A stretch of DNA of 33,411 nt from Candidatus Altimarinota bacterium (lineage in GTDB: Bacteria > Patescibacteriota > Gracilibacteria > BD1-5 > UBA2023), in the NCBI GenBank assembly GCA_017993345.1, contig JAGOMW010000001.1, positions 1-33,411 on the forward strand, written 5' to 3'. Positions 1 through 8,429 of this stretch are shown piece by piece (within the stretch, counting starts at the first letter, position 1; each line of letters begins with the position of its first letter). A model generated the notes under the pieces. It did not search any database, had not been told where the DNA came from, and was given only the letters and a program-made list of their open reading frames with translations. The position numbers and the translations under genes were made by a program.

Positions 1-1483
1 AATCTGAGAGAGACTTCTTTGTTTCATCTGAAAAATCTTTTGAAGTACGAATTGCTGTAAGTATTTTCTCTTCTCGCTCGAGAGCAATCATAAGGTCATG
101 TTCATATCGAGCAATATCATCAGACTTAATCGGATCAAGGTATCCGGCAGAACCAGCAAAAATAATCACTACTTGTTTCTCGAATGTAACTGGTGAATAC
201 ACATCTTGTTTAAGAATTTCCACCATTCTCTTTCCACGTTCGAGTTGTTTTTTTGTATCTACATCGAGATCAGAAGCGAACTGAGAAAATGCTTCAAGTT
301 CACGATACTGAGCAAGGGAAAGCTTAAGAGTTCCTGCATTCTTCTTCATTGCTTTTGTCTGAGCAGCTCCACCCACACGAGAAACAGAGAGTCCAACATT
401 GATAGCTGGCTTTATACCCGAATTAAAGAGTCATGATTCAAGAAAAATCTGACCATCCGTAATAGAAATCACATTGGTTGGAACATACGCTGATACATCA
501 CCACCTTGAGTTTCGATAATCGGAAGAGCCGTGAGAGAACCAGCACCAAGTTCATCGGAAAGTTTTGCTGCACGCTCAAGAAGACGAGAATGAAGATAAA
601 ATACATCCCCAGGATACGCCTCACGTCCTGGTGGACGACGAAGAAGAAGTGACATCTCACGATAAGCATTTGCATGTTTCGTAAGATCATCATAGATAAT
701 AAGCCCATGTTCTCCATTAAACATAAAGTATTCACCCATAGCCGCTCCAGCATATGGAGCAAGCCATTGCATAGCCGCTGGAGATGATGCACCAGCAGAA
801 ACAATAATTGTATAATCCATAGCACCCGCCTTTCGAAGCTCCTCTGCAATAGCAACGATTTTTGAATCTTTTTGACCTATAGCCACATAGATACATTTTA
901 CTCCATTTCATTTTTGGTTCAGAATGGTATCGATAGCAATCTGTGTCTTCCCTGTTTGACGATCACCAATAATTAATTCACGTTGTCCACGCCCAATAGG
1001 AACAAGAGCATCAATTGCCTTAATACCTGTCTCCAATGGTTCATGTACTGATTTACGACTCATAACACCAGTTGCAACATTTTCTGCTGGACGATATCCA
1101 GAGTTTTTGATTTCACCCAGTCCATCGATCGGATTTCCAAGTGGATCAACTACACGACCAAGAAGTCCTTCCCCCACTGGAATTTCAAGGATTTTTCCTG
1201 TAGCAGTTGCGAGCATGCCCTCAGAAACAGTAGAGAAACCGGAAAGTATAACCACTCAAACATAGTGTTCTTCGAGATTCATAGCAACTCCACGAGCTCC
1301 TGATTCAAAAGCTACTACCTCATTATAAGAAATATTTCGAAGTCATACGATCTTTGCAATACCATCCCCAAGATAGACAACTGTTCCAGAATTTACACGA
1401 TCAGGTGAAAGCTCTACAGAATCAATCTGAGTTTCAAGTTGTTTAATAATATCTTGCGCGAGATCAATAGGAGAATGAGACAT
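1..1483 (-). CDS. atpA: ATP synthase F1 subunit alpha (3' end cut by window edge)
   Basis: Nucleotide-binding, mostly regulatory subunit of the F1 head of ATP synthase, at the cytoplasmic face of the membrane. The 494 visible codons start at ATG 1483 ([10 protein letters not shown]); only the last dozen or so residues are missing at the left edge. Walker A is GDRQTGKT at about residues 173-180, followed by the family blocks [15 protein letters not shown] and [12 protein letters not shown] and the alpha hallmark [11 protein letters not shown]. Four in-frame UGA codons (around 1340, 1256, 909 and 432) must be read through. Those giving IVGLRN and YVGVVI fall on glycines conserved in AtpA, which supports UGA=Gly. 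It is the last visible gene of atpB-E-F-H-A, about 100 bases after atpH. The start has no Shine-Dalgarno. atpG, atpD and atpC presumably lie beyond the left edge. Confidence 0.97.
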
Positions 1484-1583
1484 AATGGAAAAGTTAGAGA
1501 TTTGAATTTATGAGAAAAAATATTCAAGGAGAAATCTATAAGTAAATTATAGATTTTAAACCAAAATACTTTCAAAAAATAAG

Positions 1584-1943
1584 CTAAACAGAAGGTTTTA
1601 AAAGTGTGAGAAATTTTTCGAGGGAGATATCCACAAGATCATCTCAAGCAAAAACTCGAATTCACCCTGAAATCTGTGGATTTTCTTTACAAGAAAGATC
1701 AGAAGGATGTTCTAATCAAGGAAATGCTTCCAAAAGACATTTATAAGCATATTCTTTTACAACTGACTCTTCGAGAGAGGGTGCATATTCAACTCGAACT
1801 TGGAGGGCTGGAAGATTTTTTGGATCAACAAGCTTTGCATGTTTTCAGATTTGCAGAAGAGAAAGACGGTATGATTTTAATATCTTCAAAGTACTCTCAA
1901 GATCAGATCGAGAATAATCAGAAAGATGGTTGATAGCTGGCAT
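1584..1943 (-). CDS. atpH: ATP synthase F1 subunit delta, short and divergent
   Basis: Predicted delta (OSCP-like) subunit linking the peripheral stalk to the F1 head. The 119-residue frame starts at ATG 1943 (MPAINHLSDYSRSDLES), needs four UGA-as-Gly codons, and ends at TAG. The identifying part is the C-terminus: SGGIRVFAGDDLVDISLEKF matches the delta signature (roughly GGxxIRxGDxxIDxSxxxxL), and the gene occupies the expected place between atpF (33-base gap) and atpA. Delta is usually about 175-180 residues, so most of the N-terminal six-helix domain is shortened or very divergent. An opposite-strand open frame at 1676-1936 covers the same DNA, has no ATG start and resembles nothing, so I treat it as a shadow. 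Identity rests on the C-terminal motif plus synteny. Confidence 0.75.
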
Positions 1944-1976
1944 AAAAAATGGAAATTGGAATAGAAAGAGAGAAAC

Positions 1977-2453
1977 CTAGAGTTCTATAGAGGCTGTATT
2001 TTTTTTCAAAAAATCAACGTTTGCTTCATTGTTTCCAAAAAGTTTTTGATTTAAACGAATAGCAATATCAAGAACTTTTTTCTTGAGCGTATCAGCCATT
2101 TCCTTTCTTTCAATATCGATATCAGCCATACCCTTAAGTCGAACATTTTCAGCATCGATACTTGCCTTATTTATAATCTCAGCCGCCTCTCCTTTTGCAT
2201 TTTCCAAAAGAGTAGAAGTCATATTTTTTGCCTCATGACGAGCATCTCTAATGATTACATCTGCTTCTTTATGAGCATTGTTTACTATTTCTGCAGAATC
2301 AAGAAGTCGGGCTTCGAGATCAGCTCGTTTGAGAGACTCATCGTTCAAATACTTCATATATGGAATGAAGAAAAATTTACGAAGCACGAGTGCAATAATG
2401 AGGAAGTTAATTCCCTGTATAATAAACGATCAAAGATCAAAGAGAGTACCCAT
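1977..2453 (-). CDS. atpF: ATP synthase Fo subunit b
   Basis: Peripheral-stalk subunit of ATP synthase, anchored in the membrane by one N-terminal helix. The 158-residue protein starts at ATG 2453 (MGTLFDLGSF, where the second Gly is UGA). A hydrophobic segment spans about residues 8-27 and is followed by KFFFIPYMKYL, a typical b-subunit membrane exit. The rest is a long charged, alanine-rich helix (for example DARHEAKNMTSTLLENAKGEAAEIINKA) expected to form the right-handed coiled-coil dimer. Length is normal for bacterial b (about 155-170). A start at 2387 would remove the membrane anchor, so the upstream ATG is chosen. It lies 57 bases after atpE and 33 before atpH. Confidence 0.93.
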
Positions 2454-2510
2454 GAGGAAAGACGGTTAGAATATTTTGAAAGAATTCTCAAAAAAAGAGG
2501 TATTCAGAAA

Positions 2511-2711
2511 TTATTTTTGGATAAGAAAAATCGAAGCAAAAGCAAGAAGACCTGGTACCTCACAAAGAGCGATAGCTGTAAGCATCTTAATAACGATATC
2601 TCCTGAAGCAGAAGGATTTCGACCGATAGCTTGCATGGCACCCATACCAATAAGTCCAACACCAATACCAGAACCAATAACACCTATAAGAGCAAAAGGA
2701 AGGAAATCCAT
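2511..2711 (-). CDS. atpE: ATP synthase Fo subunit c (proteolipid)
   Basis: Rotor-ring subunit carrying the transported ion. The 66-residue product from ATG 2711 (MDFLPFALIGVIGSG) is a two-helix hairpin: a glycine-rich helix 1 (GSGIGVGLIGMG), the polar loop AIGRNPSAS, and helix 2 with the carboxylate in ALCEVPGLLAF. The carboxylate is followed by Val, not Ser or Thr, so the Na+ ligand pattern is not evident and H+ coupling is likelier. An in-frame ATG at 2786 would add 25 residues (MLIGELGYFLSVTTSQVS...). I prefer 2711 because it gives the standard hairpin and because T-rich leaders here readily produce hydrophobic in-frame extensions. None of its glycines is encoded by UGA. The leader carries a GC-rich hairpin. 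Confidence 0.93.
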   Translation of the reverse strand: MDFLPFALIGVIGSGIGVGLIGMGAMQAIGRNPSASGDIVIKMLTAIALCEVPGLLAFASIFLIQK

Positions 2712-2787
2712 AAAATGAAAAATAAAAAAAATAGAAACCTGAGAAGTGGTTACGGAGAGGAAGTATCCGAGTTCACCAATAAGCATC

Positions 2788-2814
2788 AGGGGGGAAAGAT
2801 CATCTCTCCCCCCT
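2788..2814 (-). other. GC-rich intercistronic hairpin between atpB and atpE
   Basis: The transcribed strand reads AGGGGGGA, an 11-base loop, then TCCCCCCT: a perfect 8-bp stem with six consecutive G-C pairs, beginning 5 bases after the atpB stop. No T-tract follows, so it does not look like a full terminator. A stabilising or processing structure that helps the c subunit (about ten copies per complex) exceed subunit a (one copy) is an inference. Confidence 0.6.
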
Positions 2815-2819
2815 AACCC

Positions 2820-3656
2820 TTAGTGATGAGAATCATCTGGAAAGGATTCTTGGATATACATAGACGAGAGGGTCATAAATATATATGCTTGAAGGAAAGC
2901 GACCAAGAGCTCAAAAAACCAAAATGGAAGAGAAAGGAACTGCCAAACTCCTGTATTCAATGAAGGAATAAGTGTACCAATATAGATAGCAACACTGATC
3001 AATATAGCACCTACAAATATATTAAGAAAAAGACGAATTGAAAGTGATCCAACCCGAATAAACTCACCCATAAAATGAAGCCAACCTACAAATACATTTA
3101 CCACTTTTTCAGTCATCGTAGCTCATTCAAAATGAAAAAGATAATGTTTTAAATGTTTCACTGGACCTTTCAAATAAAAAGCTGTTATCTGAGCTACAAG
3201 AACTACGGTTAAACCAAGAACAAGGGTAGTACTAAAGTCAGAATATATAGGACGGAGATAATGTCCAAGCCACTCATGTTTCGAAACGATCACAAACCAA
3301 TCAACAATGAGTCCAAAGATATTTCCAGCAAATACAACAAACATAATTCCTCAGAGAAGCCACATATAGTTTTCGGCTTGTTTCTGACTTCAGAGAAGTC
3401 CAGTAATATTTACGAGCATACGAGAGGTAATATCGAGTCCAAATGCCTTGGTTTTTGGAAATCTATCCGTACGAATCGCCACATAAAAAAGGGCAATAAG
3501 GGAAAAAATGATACCCATAAAAATCCACGTAGAAAAAACCGTATTGGTTATGTGAATATTTCCAACCATCCAATCACCAATCTCCGTTCATTTTGGTGCA
3601 GGTATATGTGGACCAGTTGCAACCTCTGTTGCAGATGTTTCAGAAAGTGTATTCAT
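2820..3656 (-). CDS. atpB: ATP synthase Fo subunit a
   Basis: Membrane stator subunit forming the ion half-channels next to the c-ring. The 278-residue protein starts at ATG 3656 (MNTLSETSATEVATGPHIPAPK) and ends at TAA 2820. It has several hydrophobic segments (around FMGIIFSLIALFYVAI, MFVVFAGNIFGLIVDWF, and LVLGLTVVLVAQITAFYLKG). The key family block is FIRVGSLSIRLFLNIFVGAIL, which contains the essential arginine of the helix facing the c-subunit carboxylate, and a final hydrophobic hairpin FELLVAFLQAYIFMTLSSMYI. In-frame UGA codons (for example APKGTEIGDW, LLGSQK, LLGGIMFV, HFEGATMTE) are read as Gly. It is the first gene of the operon, about 12 bases after a predicted transcription start. 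Confidence 0.95.
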
Positions 3657-3674
3657 AAGCTTAAAATCGAGCGA

Positions 3675-3702
3675 AGTATATAAAAAAGCTTTTCTTTTGC
3701 AA
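3675..3702 (-). promoter_or_regulatory. Promoter of the atp operon
   Basis: On the minus strand TTGCAA (3702-3697), a 16-base spacer and TATACT (3680-3675) form a sigma70-type promoter. Transcription would start near 3668, leaving only about 12 bases before the atpB ATG and no Shine-Dalgarno. The sequence after the -10 box (TCGCTCGA) resembles that of the 29889-29917 promoter (CGCTCTGA). Confidence 0.7.
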
Positions 3703-3762
3703 GAGTTTTTGTTTCTTTTTACCCAACAATTCAATTAAAGTAACACAAAAATGCTTAAAAAA

Positions 3763-3800
3763 TAAAGATGCCTCTCATAGTATTCTGAGAGGCATCTTTA
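3763..3800 (-). terminator. Intrinsic terminator after the MBL-fold gene
   Basis: A perfect 15-bp inverted repeat, TAAAGATGCCTCTCA and its complement, separated by an 8-base loop. It lies 9 bases past the stop of the 3810-4271 gene. On the minus strand the stem runs into a T-rich stretch (TTTATTTTTTAAG), so it terminates that transcription unit just before the atp promoter region. Confidence 0.85.
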
Positions 3801-3809
3801 TGTTAAAAA

Positions 3810-4271
3810 TTATTCTCCCATAACAACCAATCCCATCTTCTCAACAGAAAGATCTGATTCCTTGAGTTTATATTTTTGAATGGTTCCTTCTATATTCCCG
3901 AGACTTGCAGCATATTCATGAGCAAGATTGCCAAGAGTGAGAAGCATTCTTGGTTCCATTTTTTCAATCAAAGCAGCCGAAGCATGACTTGTAGGAGTGA
4001 TGAGAATGTCGAGGTCACCTAAAAAATTCAACTCTTCAGAAGAAAGTTCAATCATGAGTGTTGGTATATATCAAACACGATATCCCTCTATACGAAGTTG
4101 ATAAATCCTTACCCCATTTTGCTCATGGGCATAAGCAAGAAAACCACCTTTTTCATATTCCCCTGACATATCAAGAACAAGACCATCAACCTCTACAGAA
4201 GAGGAAAGAAAAGTAATAGTTTTCTTATCAGATTCAAGAGAAAGAGTATTATTTTTATAAAAAAATTCCAT
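3810..4271 (-). CDS. Small metallo-beta-lactamase-fold protein (Lactamase_B_3-like)
   Basis: A 153-residue cytosolic protein from ATG 4271 (MEFFYKNNTLSLES), with one in-frame UGA (YRVGYIP). The pattern DMSGEYEKGGFLAYA, then YQLRIEGYRVGYIP, then EELNFLGDLDILITPTS and LIEKMEPRMLL, follows the order of short MBL-fold proteins seen across CPR and other bacteria: a PGEYE block, a lipid-like strand pair, an LGDxDILxxP block and a KxxPxxxI block. The classical HxHxDH zinc motif is absent, so catalytic activity is doubtful and no substrate can be named. It follows the Nudix gene by 62 bases and ends at a strong terminator, so the two may be co-transcribed. Confidence 0.6.
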
Positions 4272-4333
4272 ATGTATTTAAGATAATTATTGAGAATATA
4301 AGAAACAAGGAGTTGATCTAGATACTAAACATC

Positions 4334-4783
4334 TTACATGAAATGACGATTTTTTTCTAGAAAACCAACAACATCTGGCTTCAGAAAAACATTTTTTAAT
4401 TCTTCAGGAGTAAACCATTTATAACCAATAAAACGTTCTTCACGACGAGGTCTTGGTTCCATTTTTCAAGTATACTTCACGAGAAACAAGGAAACTTCCT
4501 TATGGATAATCGGGGAACCTTCAAGATATCCAGCAATAAAGGAATAGGCAATTTTGTTCATAAACTTGACGACATGGAGGTCTTTTTCAGAAAGTCCCGT
4601 TTCTTCCGAGATTTCACGTAATGCCGTCTCCAAAACCGTCTCATCTTCTTCGATATGCCCCTTCGGAAGAACATACTCGAGTTCATCACGAGCATTCTTC
4701 CATGCGAGCATAAGAACTTGTATATGAGATCAGATTTTCCTATACACCATACCGCCAGCACTCTTTTCATGGAGTTCTGTCAT
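4334..4783 (-). CDS. Nudix hydrolase
   Basis: A 149-residue Nudix (nucleoside diphosphate linked to X) pyrophosphohydrolase. A full Nudix box, GHIEEDETVLETALREISEETGL, sits at about residues 41-63 and satisfies Gx5Ex7REUxEExGU, giving the Mg2+-binding glutamates. The N-terminal block GGMVYRKIGSHIQVLML and the LPKGH entry resemble the Ap4A-hydrolase/MutT-like branch, but the substrate cannot be fixed from sequence. The C-terminus has a helix PEELKNVFLKPDVVGFLEK. ATG 4783 (MTELHEKSAGG) is chosen because the N-terminal strand lies downstream of it and UGA-as-Gly joins it to the Nudix box. A second UGA (VKYTGKMEP) is also read through. Confidence 0.9.
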
Positions 4784-4998
4784 GTGTGTAAATGATATTA
4801 AATAAAAGATTATATGGAGTATAGTGAGAAATCTGAAAAAATCAAAAAAGTCCATCCAAAAGTTGCATTTTCCCCGTTTTTTCATACGCTACACTGAAGT
4901 TCTGAATTCTTGATTTATTTTACAATAAATTCTCCATATTAATACGTGCAAGTAAAAATATGAAATAGTGTTCATATATAATTTCTAATCATTCACTC
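4784..4998. other. Divergent Nudix/dnaN intergenic region
   Basis: About 215 AT-rich bases between divergent genes. They hold the Nudix -10 box and, on the plus strand, TATAAT at 4977-4982, 16 bases before the dnaN ATG, with no clear -35. I saw no consensus DnaA boxes, no dnaA and no tRNA, so there is no support for an origin here despite dnaN. Confidence 0.5.
4809..4814 (-). promoter_or_regulatory. Probable -10 box of the Nudix gene
   Basis: TATAAT on the minus strand, 25 bases before ATG 4783, with a weak TTCAGA 17 bases further upstream. The -10 is a perfect hexamer; the -35 is poor. Confidence 0.45.
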
Positions 4999-6123
4999 AT
5001 GCGTTTTCGTATCGATACTGACCTTTTTCGAAAAGCTATTGAAACTGCAAGTCACGCAACTGGAACGAATAATCTCACTCCAATACTCGAAAACATCCTT
5101 ATCGAAGCCGGATATAAGCGCCTTGTATTGACTGGAAATAACCTCGAAATGGCAATCGAATATATCATAGAAGACAACGTTGATATAGAGGCTGAGGGGA
5201 AATTTACTATTTCCTCAAAGTTTCTCACCTCTTATATAGCACTTGTGCAAGATCGTGAAGTAATAGTAGAGCTCGAAAAATGAGGAAGTCTCAGATTTAC
5301 TACTGCGAGTAGTACAACAAAATTCAAGTGAGCAAGTGCTGAGAAATTTCCAGTCATACCAAATCTCATAGCCCAAAATCCTCTTAAAATCGATACGAAG
5401 GATCTGAGAACTGCTATCGATAAAACCCTTTTTTCAACAGCAGATGGAGCTGTTCGTCCGGTACTTGCAGGAATCTTTCTAAAACCAAGTACATCAGGAC
5501 TTATTTTTGCTTCAACTGATAGCTTTCGTCTCTCAGAATTCATAGTAAAGACAGATATTGAAAACCCACCCCAAAGTGTGATTATCCCCAAAAAAACAGC
5601 CCAAGAACTTTCCCGTATCGTTTCTGATGAAGATGGCACTCCGCAGATTGAACTCTATTTTCATGAGAATCAACTTCTCGCAATTCGTGGGAATATACGA
5701 GTATCTTCTCGACTCCTTTCTGGAAAATTTCCTGATTATGAATCATTTTTTCCAGTAGAGTATAAAACAAAAAGTATTGTTCTTCGATCTGACTTTATGA
5801 CGAGCTTAAAGCAATCCAATCTGGTTGCACGAGAAAATAATTATAATACACGAATTCGGTCAAAGCATGAGGGTATTATCGAAATATCAACTGGTGATAC
5901 CGAAATATGAGCATCCAATATCTCACTCACTGGATCAGTAGAATGACAAGAAGATATTGTTGGAATCAACGCACAGTACCTCCTTGAAACACTCTCTGTT
6001 ATGAGAGAAGATTATATAAGTCTTGAGTATAAGTCAGCACTTTCACCAATTATCATAAAATGAGTTCCTGCGGATGATGGAAAATATAGTTACCGACATC
6101 TGATTATGCCACTCAAGATATAA
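4999..6123 (+). CDS. dnaN: DNA polymerase III beta subunit (sliding clamp)
   Basis: Ring-shaped processivity clamp that tethers DNA polymerase III and other factors to DNA. The 374-residue protein from ATG 4999 (MRFRIDTDLFRKAIETASHATG) has the three-domain clamp layout: LTPILENILIEA in domain I, DLRTAIDKTLFSTADGAVRPVLAGIFL opening domain II, and SRLLSGKFPDYESFFP, a well-known DnaN block, leading into domain III. It ends at KYSYRHLIMPLKI, typical of the C-terminal tail. Five in-frame UGA codons are read as Gly (for example LEKGSLRF, EIGASNISL and IIKGVPADD). Length is normal (about 365-375). pheS follows after 37 bases on the same strand, and dnaA is not adjacent. Confidence 0.95.
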
Positions 6124-6160
6124 TATATAATTATCTTATACCACCACCTCAAATATATTT

Positions 6161-7180
6161 ATGATCAATCAACTCAATACTCTTGAAATCCGAGCAATTT
6201 CATCAATAAGTATCCTCCATACAGAGGAGTCACTTATAGAATATAAAAATACACTTTTAGGGAAAAGTGGAGAACTTACTATCATCCTTAAATGACTCAA
6301 GGATCTTTCTCCAGAAGATCGTGGCACAGTTGGAAAAAGGGCAAATGAAATCAGAGATAATCTAAATACCGCCTTCGAATGTCAAAAAGAAATTATAAAA
6401 CGAGCATTTATAGAATCATTATTGTCCAAAGAAAAAGAAGATGTAACTATTCCCTTTCCAAAGAATCATGGAAGTTTGCACCCTATAACAAAGGTCCAGA
6501 TGGACGTAGAAGATACATTTAGACGTATGGGATTTGATATATTTGAGTCGATGCAGATGACTACTGAATATCTGAATTTTGATGCGGTAAATATTCCAAA
6601 AACACATCCTGCTCGTGATATGCAGGATACTTTTTGGCTTGAATGAAATGGAAATGTACTCGCGACTCAAACATCTTGCATGCAAAATCTCATCATGAAA
6701 AATGAGAAACTTCCAATAAGAGCAATTATTCCAGGGAGAGTCTTTAGGAATGAAGACGTGGATGCAACTCATGACAATACATTTTATCAGATAGAATGAA
6801 TCGTAATTGATAGAAATATAGGTATGTGACATCTCAAGTTCACAATCAAAACAATGCTTTCAGATGTCTTTGGTAAAGAGGTTTCAATACGTATGAGGCC
6901 TGGATACTTCCCTTTTGTAGAACCAGGAGTAGAAATCGATTTTTCCTGTCCATTCTGTAATGGCGATGGATGTAAGATATGTAAATGATCTGGATGGATT
7001 GAATTTATGGGGGCAGGACTTATTCATCCAAATGTTTTGAAAGAAGGATGACTGGATCCGAGTATTTATTCTGGATTTGCTTTTGGATTTGGACTCAATC
7101 GACTTGTAATGATTAAATATTGAATTCCTGATCTTAGGTATTTTATGAACCCAGATATTCGGTTTTTGAAACAATTTTAA
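6161..7180 (+). CDS. pheS: Phenylalanyl-tRNA synthetase alpha subunit
   Basis: Catalytic alpha chain of the alpha2beta2 enzyme that charges tRNA-Phe. The 339-residue protein starts at ATG 6161 (MINQLNTLEIRA). The N-terminal coiled-coil arm is followed by class II aaRS motifs: HPARDMQDTFWLE, then ATQTSCMQN, then RVFRNEDVDATHDNTFYQIEG (motif 2 region), and GFAFGFGLNRLVMIKYGIPDLR (motif 3). CPFCNGDGCKICKGSGWIE is the Cys-rich insertion found in many bacterial PheS proteins. Seven UGA codons are read as Gly, several at conserved sites such as IEGIVID and KYGIPDLR. The partner gene pheT is not next to it, which is unusual. A terminator follows directly. Confidence 0.96.
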
Positions 7181-7210
7181 GAAAAAATGGTTTCATATTT
7201 GCTCATTTGA

Positions 7211-7247
7211 AAGTTATTTGTTATAATAAAGCAAATAACTTTTTTAT
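7211..7247 (+). terminator. Intrinsic terminator after pheS, with a -10-like box in its loop
   Basis: AAGTTATTTG pairs with CAAATAACTT (10 bp) around an 11-base loop and runs into TTTTTATT, ending at the ATG of the next gene (7249). The loop contains TATAAT (7222-7227), with TTGCTC 17 bases upstream (7199-7204). The element may therefore both stop pheS transcription and start that of the downstream gene. Confidence 0.7.
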
Positions 7248-7248
7248 T

Positions 7249-8400
7249 ATGAAACGAATAATGCTCGAAGAGCAGTTCAGAGAACTTTTTATTAGTACAG
7301 AAAATCAATATATCAATCTATTTGGACAAAAATATATAGGAAAATATTATTTTTTAGAAAACCTTAACAAAGAATGACTTTTTCCAGAAGAGAAAACCCT
7401 CTGGATTCAGAAAATAAAAAATCAATCATGGGATGATCTCATTATTGAAAATAATGAAGTGGAAATACTTATTTTTCAGTCAGAAGAGATAATTGATTTT
7501 TTTGAATTTCAATCATTTATAGAATCAAAAATGATTAATTGAAAAATTATTTTTACAACTGATCTACCGATAATCGAGATATGAGTAAGTAACTTTGAGA
7601 TTTCTGGAGTCTATTTTCGTGAATTTTGTAAATATTCTGGTCTTGAGATAACAGTAAAGGAGCTTATGATTGGGAATATAGATATTAAAAAAGGGAATAT
7701 ACTTCTGGGTCAGTATATCCAAAGGGGATACTTTCCATCCCATCTTGATAAACCAGACCGTATTTTTTCTGACTTTGAAGAAAAATGTACAATTATGAAA
7801 CAAGAATTATATAAAAAAGAATATAATGAATTTATGGAATTTCTCAGAACCTTAGCTATGAATACATGAAATCTCTTCAAGGCCGATCAGCTTGCAAAGA
7901 TGCTATGAATTTCTCGGAGAAAAATCCATAAGTATATGGAGATTCTTTTGAAATATAATTCAATAGCTGCTATCTGACCATGGAGTGAAAACTCTCTCAC
8001 TGAAACTACTCGGCACGTGAAAGTATATTTTACAGACCTCTCATTTCTCCATGCGCTCCTTGGGGATCTTCACTTTCAAGGAGCTATGAAAGAATGAGCA
8101 ATCCAAAACTTTGTATACCTAGAACTCAGGGAAAAACTCTGAAAAACACATGATCTTTTCTTCTATAGAAAAAAATCATGAGCAGAAATAGCTTTTCTTC
8201 TTATTCATAAAGAAAGCTGAATGATTACACCTATTGAGGTTCACGTACGCGAAACCGATGTTATTTCACAGATACTTCGAAGCTTTGATGAATCATACCA
8301 TGATCGAGTTGATTACTATATGATTAGCAATGAATCTCGCTATGGAAAAAAACAATTGAATGAAAAACCACTAATTATTATCCCACACCTTGCTATATAA
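7249..8400 (+). CDS. DUF4143-type protein lacking the AAA P-loop
   Basis: A 383-residue protein. Its C-terminal half matches the layout of DUF4143 proteins (usually fused to an AAA ATPase domain): FLRTLAMNTGNLFKADQLAKMLGISRRKIHKYMEIL (winged-helix-like), GPWSENS, VYFTDLSFLHALLGD, then a PD-(D/E)XK-like core FFYRKKSGAEIAFLLI and ITPIEVHVRE. The N-terminal ~170 residues occupy the place of the AAA domain but show no Walker A or B motif, so ATP hydrolysis seems lost. Ten UGA codons are read as Gly, more per length than in the housekeeping genes. Some relatives are described as antitoxin-like or DNA-associated; the real role is unknown. It starts right after the pheS terminator and ends at a bidirectional terminator. 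Confidence 0.65.
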
Positions 8401-8425
8401 AAATCCTACTTAAAGTAGGATTTTT
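8399..8425. terminator. Bidirectional intrinsic terminator
   Basis: AAAAATCCTAC and GTAGGATTTTT form an 11-bp stem around a 5-base loop, with T-tracts in both directions. It separates the plus-strand DUF4143-type gene from the minus-strand GT-C-like gene, and overlaps the stop codon of the former. Confidence 0.85.
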
Positions 8426-8429
8426 AGTT

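Noticed and set aside
1676-1936. Plus-strand frame of about 86 residues between atpF and atpA
   Set aside because: It has no ATG start and no family likeness, and it lies antisense to the minus-strand atpH frame, which has a delta signature and operon context.
2712-2786. 25-residue N-terminal extension of the c subunit from ATG 2786
   Set aside because: The standard two-helix proteolipid begins at 2711; T-rich leaders here often stay open and look hydrophobic (the same happens upstream of secD). Kept only as a caveat.
4784-4998. Chromosome origin next to dnaN
   Set aside because: No dnaA, no consensus DnaA boxes and no unwinding-element array seen; dnaN alone is not evidence.
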